A DNA stretch of 33,111 nt, from assembly GCA_022426155.1 (NCBI GenBank), contig JAKMEE010000031.1, positions 1 to 33,111 on the forward strand. Direction: 5' to 3'. Below are positions 1 to 8,200 of this stretch, one piece after another. Position 1 is the first letter of the stretch. Every line of letters begins with the position of its first letter. Under the pieces are notes generated by a model, which saw nothing but the letters and a program-made list of their open reading frames with translations, did no database searches and was not told the origin of the DNA. This DNA comes from Candidatus Poseidonia sp. (GTDB taxonomy: Archaea > Thermoplasmatota > Poseidoniia > Poseidoniales > Poseidoniaceae). Position numbers and translations under genes: made by a program.

Positions 1-2
1 AA

Positions 3-1169
3 GACCTGAGTGATTTGGTCGAAGAAAACCGACACCGCAGCGACTGTTTTTTAGAAATTGATCGCAAAGGTTGCCGGGTGATACAATTAGGCGACCTTCG
101 TATTGCATGTGCCTGGCCCCCTTTCTCCGATGCGCGTGAAATTACGATTGTTCGTCCGGTGGCCAAACTCGACCTCGGCGACTATCAGCTGGATCAGCGC
201 CTCGTGGACCGATTGAGCGATCACCACCGCGGCGTCTTCATTTGCGGACGCCCAGGTTCTGGGAAAACAACACTCGCCCAAGCCATAGCAGAATACCTCG
301 ATACTGAAGTTGGTGCATTGGTCAAAACAATGGAAGCCCCCCGGGATTTACAATTGGTTGACCGTATCACCCAATACGCGCCACTCGAAGGAGACCTAGA
401 AAAAACAGCAGAAATTCTGTTTTTGGTTCGCCCGGATTTCGTGATTTTTGATGAAGTTCGCCGAGCCCGAGATTTCGAGATATTTGCTGACGTTCGTTTG
501 GCAGGCGTGGGTCTGCTGGGAGTTACACACGCCAATTCAGCGTTGGAGGCGATTCAACGACTCATTGGAAAGGTTGAACTTGGGCTGGTGAGCCAAGTCT
601 TGGACACCATCCTTCACGTTGAAGCGGGCAAAATTCAACAGGTCTTGGAATTGAGAATGACCGTTAAGCCTCCAACGGGCATGCAAGAAGAACTTGCACG
701 CCCAGTGATTGAAGTCATTGAATTCCCGAGCGGTAAAATCACCCATGAAATGTTTGCCTTTGGTTCAGAAATTGCCGTCGTGCCTCTTGAAGGGCGGCAA
801 CAAGGGACACTATCGCCGATGAAGACGTTGGCACGCGACCAACTTGTTCACATCATACAGCAATGGGTCGGTGTCCAATGCCAAGTGCAATTCAAAGGCG
901 AAACCAGCGCTACAATTTATGCCCCACAGAACATGATTTCAACTCTCATAGGGAAAGGTGGAGAAAACGTACGACAACTGCAAGACGAACTTGGAGGTAT
1001 GCAACTCAACATTGAATCATTTGATGAAATGCCAGAATCGATGGGTAAACCTTCAAACCCACATTGGGGGGATGTTTCAGATCGTCGCAGTCGAGGTGGC
1101 AGGGCGTGGGAGCACAACGCCCGCGGCACGAAGCCACGGAAAAACAAAGGAAAAAAGAACAGGAAATAA
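3..1169 (+). CDS. PilT-family ATPase with KH domain (PINc/VapC-type ATPase), 5'-truncated
   Basis: The reading frame is open from the first bases of the window, so this is the C-terminal part of a longer gene. The fragment shows a P-loop (GRPGSGKTT, about nt 244-270), a Walker B-like strand (FVIFDEVRR, about nt 436-462), and a KH domain with the GKGG loop near nt 950-965. It ends in an Arg/Lys/Gly-rich tail. This order matches the archaeal COG1855 family, in which an N-terminal PIN domain, here outside the window, precedes the ATPase and KH domains. The family is thought to act on RNA, but its substrate is not known. A TTG at nt 15 is an internal codon, not a credible start, because the family homology extends across it. 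The basic tail would suit nucleic-acid binding (inference). Confidence 0.88.
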   Translation, partial: DLSDLVEENRHRSDCFLEIDRKGCRVIQLGDLRIACAWPPFSDAREITIVRPVAKLDLGDYQLDQRLVDRLSDHHRGVFICGRPGSGKTTLAQAIAEYLDTEVGALVKTMEAPRDLQLVDRITQYAPLEGDLEKTAEILFLVRPDFVIFDEVRRARDFEIFADVRLAGVGLLGVTHANSALEAIQRLIGKVELGLVSQVLDTILHVEAGKIQQVLELRMTVKPPTGMQEELARPVIEVIEFPSGKITHEMFAFGSEIAVVPLEGRQQGTLSPMKTLARDQLVHIIQQWVGVQCQVQFKGETSATIYAPQNMISTLIGKGGENVRQLQDELGGMQLNIESFDEMPESMGKPSNPHWGDVSDRRSRGGRAWEHNARGTKPRKNKGKKNRK

Positions 1170-1387
1170 CACTATTTCACAAGTAATTTCGCCTTACTGA
1201 ACCGATGTTCCGAGATAATTATAGGGACGCTCTTAAAGGATCTTAACTTTAGATTTCTCGCTCATGAGCAGTGATGATAGTGTCTCCGTAAGCGAAGGCC
1301 GTGCGCTTGTAAAGTTCCTTCTGTGAAAACAGATGTTTCTTTCTCAGAGAAAGGGTTCATCTATGCGCTTCACAGCCCAATGAAACG

Positions 1388-2971
1388 ATGGCTCAACCTA
1401 ACGATGGCTCCGGACGTGCCCCCGTGGCCATCGTTCGCCCAACGACCTCGGTCACGAGCGGGGTCGCAGTCACCCAGAAACTGGTTAGTGCAGCGGTTGC
1501 TTTCGGGGATTTGATGCGAGGCACCTTTGGCCCAAATGGCCTCGACAAAATGATGTACAAAACCAACGGTGAAACAGCCGTGACCAATGACGGGGCAAAG
1601 ATCGTCGCCGAATTATTAGTGAAACACCCAGCCGCTAAAGCCTTCGTCCAGCTCGCAGAGTCGCAAGAAAACGCTTGCGGAGATGGAGTCACTGGATGTC
1701 TCATTGTGGCCAGTGAACTCATGAGGGAGGCAGGTCGACTGCTTGAGCGAGGACTTCACCCCCTGGTCTTGATCGAAGGATATCTGGCGGCGCAATCGGC
1801 AACCAATGAGCACATCACAAATGCCTCGGAATCATGGAAGGGCGACACGGGGCGTTTGGTGAATGTAGCCAAAACCGCCATGAACGGTACTTCTGCCGAC
1901 GTTGAAGATAATTCAATGGCCAATCTTGTTGTTGATGCACTTCAATTAGTTGCCAGAGACGGCGTAGCCGATTACGAAGATGTGCGGATGACCAAACGAG
2001 GCCAAGGAAATCTTGCAGATTCGCGCTTAGTGGACGGTCTTCTTCTTGATGCGAATCTCTTCCTTGACCGCCTTCCTCGGCATTTGGAAGCAGGAACACT
2101 TCTTGCACTGACCTGCCCACTTGACCAAGAGAACACCACGCGAGATGCAGAAATTGAAGTAGAAACCGCTGACCAGTGGATGGCTTTTATTGACGCCAAA
2201 GAAGATCTTCTATCTCACAAAGCAAAACAAATTCTAGCAACAGGAGCTACCGCAGTATTTTCCGCTGAAACCATTGAACCCAGTATTGCGCACATTCTTG
2301 CTGACGAGGGTGTTTTTGTTCTGGGTGGGCTTGAACGCTCAGGCATTGAAGATATGGCGAGAGCATCTGGCGCTTCCATGTGCGATCATTTGGATGACCT
2401 CTCCCCAGAGATCCTCGGTCATTTTTCTTCGCTGCAAATAGAGACGAGCGAGAGTTTGGACGGCCGCCGTGAACGTCTGTGTTTGCAATTTGGTGAACAT
2501 GCTGGTATTGCGACCATCGATGTTGGTGGAGGTGACGGCGTGGCCGTCGAAGAAGTCATCCGGGGACTTTTTGATGCCCTACGTTCGGTTGCAAACGCCA
2601 TGGAATCAACTCAACTCGTACGAGGGGGGGGGTGCATGCACATGGGGGCCGCTTTAGCCATCAAAGAAGCAGCAGAACAACAATCCGGTCGAGAACGCTT
2701 AGCGATGGAGGCCTATGCCAGAGCCCTTGAAGCAGTCCCCTCAACTCTTGCTGCAAATGCAGGGGCTGACCGCCTAGATTCGCTGTTAGCTCTTCGTTCT
2801 GCGCATCGCCAAGGCCAGGAAATTTGCGGCATTGGCCCTTCCGGGAGTGTAGAGCCCATCGAAGAAGCCTGGGCTCCTGCGCAGACTCTTCTGCATTCCT
2901 TGGATGCCGCCACCGAAACGGCTTGTGGGCTCCTGCGCGTCGACCAAGTGATTTCTGCACGAGGCGATTGA
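1388..2971 (+). CDS. Divergent thermosome (group II chaperonin, TCP-1/Cpn60) subunit
   Basis: This 527-aa protein is close to the usual thermosome length of about 540. The equatorial, intermediate and apical domains are all recognisable: FGPNGLDKMM near residue 47, TNDGA at 66-70, CGDGVTG at 97-103, and NAGADRLD near 457. Asp68, Asp99 and Asp396 occupy the positions of the nucleotide-handling and hydrolytic aspartates, so ATPase activity is likely kept. It is divergent: the family GDGTT motif reads GDGVT, the usual VRGST/GGTEH stretch reads DVGGGDG, and no GGM-type tail is present. It probably folds proteins in a hetero-oligomeric ring with another subunit encoded elsewhere (inference). The ATG at 1388 is the first that includes the whole N-terminus; the upstream Shine-Dalgarno match is weak. 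A run of nine G at 2624-2632 encodes the conserved Gly-Gly-Gly. Confidence 0.9.
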   Translation: MAQPNDGSGRAPVAIVRPTTSVTSGVAVTQKLVSAAVAFGDLMRGTFGPNGLDKMMYKTNGETAVTNDGAKIVAELLVKHPAAKAFVQLAESQENACGDGVTGCLIVASELMREAGRLLERGLHPLVLIEGYLAAQSATNEHITNASESWKGDTGRLVNVAKTAMNGTSADVEDNSMANLVVDALQLVARDGVADYEDVRMTKRGQGNLADSRLVDGLLLDANLFLDRLPRHLEAGTLLALTCPLDQENTTRDAEIEVETADQWMAFIDAKEDLLSHKAKQILATGATAVFSAETIEPSIAHILADEGVFVLGGLERSGIEDMARASGASMCDHLDDLSPEILGHFSSLQIETSESLDGRRERLCLQFGEHAGIATIDVGGGDGVAVEEVIRGLFDALRSVANAMESTQLVRGGGCMHMGAALAIKEAAEQQSGRERLAMEAYARALEAVPSTLAANAGADRLDSLLALRSAHRQGQEICGIGPSGSVEPIEEAWAPAQTLLHSLDAATETACGLLRVDQVISARGD

Positions 2972-3041
2972 AGCCCCCATCAGACAGGGTCGCTATGTTC
3001 AAGACCATCGGACGGGGGCAATACGATAACGGGTCAGTTCC

Positions 3042-4685
3042 ATGAGCGCCGTCCAATCCCCCCGCCCCCGGGCCCTTCTTAGCGTCTGGAACAAAACCGG
3101 TATCGTTGAATTTGCAACCGAACTCAACCGTCTTGGATTCGAACTGGTTTCCACCGGCGGTACGGCAAAATTGCTTACAGAAGCCGGCCTTGACGTCCTC
3201 AAAGTTTCTGATTTAACCCACCACCCAGAGATCTTCGATGGCCGAGTCAAGTCTCTTCACCCGGCCATTCATGGCCCACTCCTTGCACGTCTTCATCTCG
3301 ACAAGGATTTCGAGGAATTGGACCGATTGGGATACAGCCCAATCCGTGTTGTGGCGTGTAACCTCTATCCCTTTTCATCGGCTGCAGCACAACAACCTCC
3401 TTTGGAAGACAATGCATTATTGGAAATGATTGACATCGGTGGGCCAACCATGGTCCGTGCCTCAGCAAAAAACCATCAACACGTCTTGATTTCGACCAAC
3501 CCCTCCCGCTACACAGACATCATCACTGCCATTGAAGCAGCTGGATCGGTTGAGTCGGTGGGGATGGATTTCCGGACCGAACTTGCGTTGGAAGCATTCC
3601 AGCATACCGCCTCTTATGATGCAGCTATTGCCAATGAATTGCATGTAAGATATGTGGGCGACCCAGCATCCACCGATGATGTATCTCAGCAATCCGAACG
3701 ACTCCCATCGACCATCATCGCTTCAAACGATTTACTTCAGGGATTACGTTATGGCGAAAATGCCCACCAAGCCGCTGCACTCTATGTGAGCCCCGCCCAC
3801 TCCAAGGCTAACGACACCCTCGTGACAGCAAAAGTGGAAGGTGGAAAGGCCATGTCATACAACAATTATTCAGATGCAGATGCAACGTTGCGCCTCTGCC
3901 GTTCACTCAGTACCGATGAATGGCCCGACACCCCTCACGCATGCGTGATTGTGAAACATAACAACCCCTGCGGCGCAGCATTAGGCGCAACCCAACTTGA
4001 GGCGTTCGAAATGGCCTTGGCGAGTGACCCAGAATCTGCCTTCGGCTCCATCATTTGCTTCAACGAACCCGTCGAAAAGAACACGGCTGAAGCCATCGGG
4101 GATTTGTTTGTTGAGGTATTGATGGCTCCGGCCTTTGAGCCAGCAGCCAAAGAGCGATTAACAATCAAAACCAACCGCCGGTTACTCACCATCGAGTCAC
4201 CAAATAACCGCCTTTCACCTCTCAAACGTACGCTGGTACGCAAACCCATTGAAGGAGGAATGTTGGTGCAAACCGAAGAGCCTCCAATCATTGATTGGTC
4301 CAAAGCCAAAACGGTGACTCAATCCCAACCAACAGAAGAACAAATCGCGAGCATGAAATTCGCAGTTCGGGTCTGTGAGCAGGTCAAATCCAATGCCATC
4401 GTGATGGTGCAGGGAGTTGCTACGGTGGGGATCGGCCCGGGCCAAACCAGCCGTGTTGAAGCAGTTCGTATCGCAGCCCGCCGTGCTGGCGAACGAGGCA
4501 AGGGTTGCGTTCTTGCCTCAGATGCCTTTTTCCCATTCAAAGATGGCATCGAACAAGCTGCAGAAGCAGGAGCCACAGCGATCGTTCAACCCGGCGGATC
4601 TATTCGAGATGGGGAAGTGATTGAGGAAGCGGATGCTAGGGGAATGTCCATGCTTTTTACCGGACATCGCCTTTTCCGTCACTGA
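3042..4685 (+). CDS. purH: Bifunctional AICAR transformylase / IMP cyclohydrolase
   Basis: PurH performs the last two steps of IMP synthesis: formyl transfer to AICAR, then ring closure. The 547 aa match the usual bifunctional length. The N-terminal cyclohydrolase domain shows VSTGGTAKLL (residues 36-45) and FDGRVKSLHP (65-74). The transformylase half carries LRYGENAHQ (235-243), SYNNYSDADA (272-281) and the catalytic Lys305-His306 in VKHNNPCG. The end, FTGHRLFRH, is the typical family C-terminus. The gene follows the thermosome gene by 70 nt on the same strand. The transformylase purN lies 0.9 kb downstream, so two purine genes are near neighbours but not adjacent. Many archaea split or lack PurH, so a complete fused copy suggests a bacterial-like purine route. 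Confidence 0.97.
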   Translation: MSAVQSPRPRALLSVWNKTGIVEFATELNRLGFELVSTGGTAKLLTEAGLDVLKVSDLTHHPEIFDGRVKSLHPAIHGPLLARLHLDKDFEELDRLGYSPIRVVACNLYPFSSAAAQQPPLEDNALLEMIDIGGPTMVRASAKNHQHVLISTNPSRYTDIITAIEAAGSVESVGMDFRTELALEAFQHTASYDAAIANELHVRYVGDPASTDDVSQQSERLPSTIIASNDLLQGLRYGENAHQAAALYVSPAHSKANDTLVTAKVEGGKAMSYNNYSDADATLRLCRSLSTDEWPDTPHACVIVKHNNPCGAALGATQLEAFEMALASDPESAFGSIICFNEPVEKNTAEAIGDLFVEVLMAPAFEPAAKERLTIKTNRRLLTIESPNNRLSPLKRTLVRKPIEGGMLVQTEEPPIIDWSKAKTVTQSQPTEEQIASMKFAVRVCEQVKSNAIVMVQGVATVGIGPGQTSRVEAVRIAARRAGERGKGCVLASDAFFPFKDGIEQAAEAGATAIVQPGGSIRDGEVIEEADARGMSMLFTGHRLFRH

Positions 4686-4732
4686 TTCAAACAGGCTCAC
4701 CTACGAAATTCTTTGCAATAAGACTGTAAGTG

Positions 4733-4933
4733 ATGGGGCGCCATGTTCCTTTCATGAAGCACCTCGACGACGTCAACATGACTTATTTCCAACACATGGG
4801 GCGCGCCTTACTCCTTTCCATTCGTTTTCTTTTGAGCTCAGCACAATTGATCATCCATGCCTTATTTCCGTTCTTGTTCATCAATGCTGGAAAGAATGCG
4901 GTGGATCTGTACCACGCTCAAGACGCCCTGTGA
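4733..4933 (+). CDS. Small membrane protein, DUF6356-like
   Basis: This 66-aa protein begins at ATG 4733; a GTG directly before it is an alternative start. It has the layout I associate with DUF6356: a short polar N-terminus ending in TYFQHMGRAL, followed by one hydrophobic stretch with IHALFPFLF and a short polar end. The function of the family is unknown. It starts 47 nt after purH on the same strand and may be read through from it. Its stop lies 10 nt from the stop of the convergent DUF454 gene. The family match is from memory of the motif and was not searched. Confidence 0.7.
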   Translation: MGRHVPFMKHLDDVNMTYFQHMGRALLLSIRFLLSSAQLIIHALFPFLFINAGKNAVDLYHAQDAL

Positions 4934-4943
4934 GCCAATGACC

Positions 4944-5450
4944 TCATTGCGTGGTTGGTACACGCCATCCAACCCACCAAATACCTATGACGGCAATGAT
5001 TGCAACGGTTGTTTGACCGAACCCAGGGTCTCCAAGAAGGGTGATGTACCAAATTGAAAACGTTGAAAAAAAGGCAATAAAGCCGCAAACAACGATTTTC
5101 GAATGGAGGGGTAAGGACCGTCCTGAGCGATAATATCCCAGCAAGGGTTCACCAAAAAGCGGGTTGGTGAGGAGCCAACGAAACAATCGTTGAGAAGAAC
5201 GGCCGTAGCAATATGCGGCTGCGACCAGCCATGACGTTGTGGGCCAACCGGGTAGGAATATGCCAATCGCAGCAAAGCCCACGAATAGACTTCCGACCAC
5301 AATCCAAATGCTTCGAACGACGGGGTTGGCACTGGGTTTGTGTTCTGCCAATACCGCGGTGATAACTTCTTCATCACTCAGGGCAGCGTATTCTTCTGCC
5401 AAGCGCTTTGCAGCATCAAGACGAGATGGGGGGCTGCCAGCATCGCTCAT
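4944..5450 (-). CDS. DUF454 (YbaN-like) inner-membrane protein
   Basis: The 168-aa product carries the DUF454 signature: a hydrophobic segment ending in LPGWPTTSWLVAAAYCYG, then RSSQRLFRWLL, FGEPLLGYYRS and a basic LHSKIV, followed by two more membrane segments. The N-terminal 40 residues are polar and acidic. I chose ATG 5450 over the frame-open codon at 5489 because a Shine-Dalgarno-like GAGGGG lies 7 nt upstream of it; an adjacent ATG at 5453 is equally possible. The family has no assigned biochemical role. The gene converges on the DUF6356 gene and diverges from purN, with about 94 nt between the two starts. Confidence 0.85.
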   Translation of the reverse strand: MSDAGSPPSRLDAAKRLAEEYAALSDEEVITAVLAEHKPSANPVVRSIWIVVGSLFVGFAAIGIFLPGWPTTSWLVAAAYCYGRSSQRLFRWLLTNPLFGEPLLGYYRSGRSLPLHSKIVVCGFIAFFSTFSIWYITLLGDPGFGQTTVAIIAVIGIWWVGWRVPTTQ

Positions 5451-5544
5451 CATCAAACCCCTCAACCCTCCGTCAAAGGGGGGGCTCAAAAAACCCTCCT
5501 CCCGACTACGAAGTTATCAAGAGAGGCAACTCTGTCGGGGAATC

Positions 5545-6204
5545 ATGGGTGAAGATTTGGCTTTCAATCGAGTCGCCACCCCAGCAAACCCCTTGCGTTG
5601 TGCCGTACTACTCTCAGGGAGCGGTTCAGGCATGCAAGCCCTCGTGGAGTATCAGCAAGGAAGGGGCGCCGCTCATCGCACGGCCGTCGTCATTTCAAAT
5701 CGAGTCGATGCAGGGGGGGTTGAACGAGCCCAACACCTGAGCATTCCCGTTGAGGTCTTACCCCATCCAACGCCCTCCACCGAGGGTGGGCGAGTGGTGC
5801 ACGAATCACAGATCATGGACGTTCTCGAAACCTATGATGTGGAATGGGTGGTGCTATCAGGGTACATGCGTCTTCTTTCGCCCCACTTCCTCCAACGATG
5901 GGAGGGGCGCATTGTCAACATCCACCCCTCGCTTTTGCCTAAATTTCCTGGTGCTCATGCACATCGAGATGTCTTAGCCTCTGATGTGGAGGTCACGGGT
6001 TGCACCGTCCATTTGGTGGATGAAGGAATGGACACCGGGCAGATCTTAGCCCAAGCAATGGTTCCAGTTTTGGCAGGCGATACAGAAGCGTTGCTCACCC
6101 AGAGAGTCAAGGTGGAAGAACACCGTCTTTACCCCGAAGTATTGACATGGATTGCAGCAGGACATCTTCACCGTGAAGGCGGGCCAATGAACGTTGGCCA
6201 TTGA
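5545..6204 (+). CDS. purN: Phosphoribosylglycinamide formyltransferase (10-formyl-THF dependent)
   Basis: PurN formylates GAR in step three of purine synthesis. The 219-aa product shows the phosphate-binding SGSGSGMQAL (residues 24-33), VISNR, the NIHPSLLPKFPGAHAHR core (from 125) and the MDTG loop. The catalytic triad Asn125, His127 and Asp163 is intact. I start it at ATG 5545, with GGGG just upstream. The frame is open back to 5239, but that part is only the antisense of the DUF454 gene. The C-terminal HRLYPEVLTWIAAG is typical of the family. The last 98 nt overlap the 3' end of mobA on the opposite strand. Confidence 0.95.
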   Translation: MGEDLAFNRVATPANPLRCAVLLSGSGSGMQALVEYQQGRGAAHRTAVVISNRVDAGGVERAQHLSIPVEVLPHPTPSTEGGRVVHESQIMDVLETYDVEWVVLSGYMRLLSPHFLQRWEGRIVNIHPSLLPKFPGAHAHRDVLASDVEVTGCTVHLVDEGMDTGQILAQAMVPVLAGDTEALLTQRVKVEEHRLYPEVLTWIAAGHLHREGGPMNVGH

Positions 6205-6697
6205 GTACATCAGCAAGCGTGTTGAAGTTTTCAAATGCCTTGACATCAGAAGTGTCAATCATTGGAAGGCTAGCAACCAGCTCTCGCATTGAAGCCGCCT
6301 TCTGCGGGGCAATCCAGTTCATTGGGATGAAACTGAACAAGGGTTGAGGGTGCCCATTTGAGTCGGTTGGAACGCCGCCCCGAGGGGCTGAAACCACCCA
6401 CGATTTGAAGGTGGCTCCATCCATCAAAAACGCATCAGATGGGAGTAAACATACCGGTGTATCAAACTGCTTCAATGCCCAAATAATAGCTTCATGGAGC
6501 CCCGAACTCCCGGGCGGGTCGTACCATATATCAGCGCATGATTCCTCTTCCGTTTCGGATTTCAGGACGACGACTTCGCAAGCCCCCGCATGAAATGCAA
6601 GTTGCTTCAATCGTTCAATACCGCCGAATAGTTGCGTTTTGTCCTGCCCCATTCGGAGGCTTTTACCGCCTGCAAGAATGAGGACTGCGAAACTCAT
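6107..6697 (-). CDS. mobA: Molybdenum cofactor guanylyltransferase-like protein
   Basis: MobA transfers GMP from GTP to molybdopterin, giving the guanine dinucleotide form of the cofactor. The 196-aa product opens with the nucleotidyltransferase signature LAGGKSLRMGQDK (residues 8-20). Further on it has LLPSDAFLM at the metal-binding strand, HPQPLFS, and FENFNTLADV, the usual closing MobA motif. The last 30 or so residues overlap purN on the opposite strand. It is the last gene of a minus-strand run and starts 9 nt after the previous stop, with TGAGGT as a likely ribosome site. Other nucleotidyltransferases share the N-terminal motif, but the C-terminal motif favours MobA. No other cofactor gene is in the window. 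Confidence 0.8.
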   Translation of the reverse strand: MSFAVLILAGGKSLRMGQDKTQLFGGIERLKQLAFHAGACEVVVLKSETEEESCADIWYDPPGSSGLHEAIIWALKQFDTPVCLLPSDAFLMDGATFKSWVVSAPRGGVPTDSNGHPQPLFSFIPMNWIAPQKAASMRELVASLPMIDTSDVKAFENFNTLADVLNGQRSLARLHGEDVLLQSMSILRGKDGVLPP

Positions 6698-6706
6698 GTT
6701 TTGACC

Positions 6707-6916
6707 TCAGTGCATTGCGTCAAGTTGGTCCATAGCCGCTTCAAGTTCTTGCAGCAATCCCCGAACCCGACCCAATAACGCCTTCCGCTCACGGCTAGAT
6801 CGAGCTTCAGGCAACCATTCAAGGAGCCGACGAACATCTCTGGCATCTCGCTCAACAGTCCACCTTAGGACGTTTTCAAGAACGGGGTCTTCCGCTGGGA
6901 GAAAGCGTTCCGCCAT
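6707..6916 (-). CDS. Small helical protein of unknown function
   Basis: This 69-aa protein is predicted to be almost entirely alpha-helical and rich in Arg, Glu and Leu. Hydrophobics are spaced in heptads from about residue 25 to the end (RRLLEWL, LLGRVRGLLQELEAAMDQL), suggesting a short coiled coil or helical hairpin. I prefer ATG 6916; an in-frame GTG at 6925 is also possible. It sits 26 nt after the 205-codon-class gene upstream and 9 nt before mobA, so it belongs to the same operon. I do not recognise a family. Confidence 0.7.
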   Translation of the reverse strand: MAERFLPAEDPVLENVLRWTVERDARDVRRLLEWLPEARSSRERKALLGRVRGLLQELEAAMDQLDAMH

Positions 6917-6942
6917 GATGAACACTCATCTTGCCTGGTCAA

Positions 6943-7566
6943 TCAATGCTCCGATTCAAGCAGGCGATGGCGAATCCGTTCGAACAATTCTCCACCCTTT
7001 GGGGCGTTGACAATTATATCACGGCAGGAGAGTGACTGATTCTTCCGTAACGACACAAAAAGGACAGTGTATTGGTGCCACTGAGGACTCTGCGCACTGG
7101 CGGCTCTCATCCATTCATCATCGGGGACTTCATGGCCTGCCCGAACCAACTCTTCCCCAACTTCCAACACGGTAGCCAAGGCTTCTTTGCGCTGGAGTAA
7201 ATGGATGAATGCCATCCATGGATTTTGCCCAAGGTCGTCAGGCGATACATTCGCCATGAGCAAACCAGCGATACTGATGTCTTCCCGCCCGTGTCTTTTC
7301 CACAAGGCTGGGATCATTTTTGCAAGACGGCGTTGTGAAGGAGCATGACTCATCATCCAAGAACTGACTTGGCGAAGGTCGGGGAGTGGACTTCCGACAT
7401 GGAATGCATAGCCTCCACTTTGTGAAATCACATCCGCCCTGGGTTTATTGGCCATGTCGCCAACACATACCGAGTAAGCCTCGAGAAGGAACTTCAGCGC
7501 CTTTCGTTTTGACCTCAGCCTTGAAACGGGCTGCGCACTCAACCAATCGTCAAGGCGGGGATTCAC
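6943..7566 (-). CDS. Uncharacterised helical protein
   Basis: This 207-aa soluble protein begins at a GTG that overlaps the TGA of the upstream TerB-like gene (GTGA), indicating translational coupling. It has a basic N-terminus (RLRSKRKALKFLLEAY) and then mostly predicted helices, with several Trp residues and a middle section (SPDDLGQNPWMAFIHLLQRKE) reminiscent of helical-repeat proteins. There are no membrane segments and no clear catalytic motif. I do not recognise the family; a HEAT-like fold is only a guess. Operon membership with TerB-like, small helical and mobA genes is the main context. Confidence 0.75.
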   Translation of the reverse strand: MNPRLDDWLSAQPVSRLRSKRKALKFLLEAYSVCVGDMANKPRADVISQSGGYAFHVGSPLPDLRQVSSWMMSHAPSQRRLAKMIPALWKRHGREDISIAGLLMANVSPDDLGQNPWMAFIHLLQRKEALATVLEVGEELVRAGHEVPDDEWMRAASAQSPQWHQYTVLFVSLRKNQSLSCRDIIVNAPKGGELFERIRHRLLESEH

Positions 7567-8051
7567 TTCTTCCCACCCTCAGAGGTTCGTTTTCGAAATG
7601 AATCGAAAAGGTCCCCCACGAGACCAACGGAATCGCGTAATGTATTCATCAAGGTGTCAATAACGGCATCATCATCGTATTTTTCTTTCACCATATCTCG
7701 GATTTCACGTTCAATTTCTGCGTGTTCTTCATCATCAATGTCGAATTGAGAGCGGAGGTGAGCAAGCACGCGGAACTCATCCCGTGAAAGAGAAGCGTTG
7801 ACGATTGCAACTTCAAACACCTTCGTGTAGATTTTGTGCATGAGGGGCTGGGCGACAGGCTCCCCCGTTTCGGTTTTTTCATTTTTTTGGATGGCTTCAT
7901 ACACCTGAGCTGGCTGTTCTGGGCTAAGGTTCAAAGCGCTTGCAAGTTTGATGATCAACCGCTTCTCTTCTCGAGTCAAAACACCATCAACCAACATTAC
8001 CTCAACGGTGGAACGGAACACATCCAAAGTTCCGAGAGTTGTCGCCGACAC
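7563..8051 (-). CDS. TerB-like (tellurite-resistance-fold) protein
   Basis: The 162-aa product resembles TerB/DjlA-type helical domains. The segment DGVLTREEKRLIIKLASAL (residues 22-40) has the family pattern of an acidic loop followed by an amphipathic helix. A second similar unit, SLSRDEFRVLAHLRSQFDID, follows near residue 87. The C-terminus is basic (FRKRTSEGGKK). TerB domains are thought to bind metal ions or to act as membrane-associated adaptors; the role here is unknown, and tellurite resistance should not be assumed. The start is a GTG preceded by GGGGAG. It is the first gene of the minus-strand operon that ends with mobA. Confidence 0.72.
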   Translation of the reverse strand: MSATTLGTLDVFRSTVEVMLVDGVLTREEKRLIIKLASALNLSPEQPAQVYEAIQKNEKTETGEPVAQPLMHKIYTKVFEVAIVNASLSRDEFRVLAHLRSQFDIDDEEHAEIEREIRDMVKEKYDDDAVIDTLMNTLRDSVGLVGDLFDSFRKRTSEGGKK

Positions 8052-8092
8052 ATACTCCCCACCCCCTTCCTCCTCTTGAACAAACCGACGAA

Positions 8093-8113
8093 AAAACCGC
8101 TAAGAGAGGTTTT
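8093..8113. repeat. A/T-rich inverted repeat in the TerB/dnaG divergent region
   Basis: Perfect 6-bp arms AAAACC and GGTTTT flank a 9-nt spacer. The site is between divergent genes, so it could be an operator or a weak stem, but short A/T-rich repeats arise by chance. Confidence 0.35.
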
Positions 8114-8170
8114 CTTTTGGGAGAGGGTTCAAAAAGGGATAGCCAGTCGTTCCCATCGTTCACATTCACT

Positions 8171-8188
8171 CCGCCGTTGATTCGGCGG
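8171..8188 (+). promoter_or_regulatory. Hairpin 1 in the dnaG upstream region
   Basis: Perfect arms CCGCCG and CGGCGG flank a 6-nt loop, TTGATT. It lies 72 nt before the dnaG start codon and is followed by a second perfect hairpin. There is no T-tract directly after it, so it does not look like a terminator. A structured 5' leader or a dyad operator are both possible. Confidence 0.6.
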
Positions 8189-8200
8189 TTGCAATCCTGT

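Noticed and set aside
1264-1326. 20-codon frame starting MSSDDSVSVSEGRALV in the gap before the thermosome gene
   Set aside because: Too short, no ribosome site and no neighbour packing; it could be a leader peptide, but nothing supports it.
5239-5544. N-terminal extension of purN
   Set aside because: This part is antisense to the DUF454 gene and precedes the family N-terminus and a ribosome site at 5545.
7563-8051. Tellurite-resistance function for the TerB-like protein
   Set aside because: Only the fold is suggested by sequence; no other ter genes are present.
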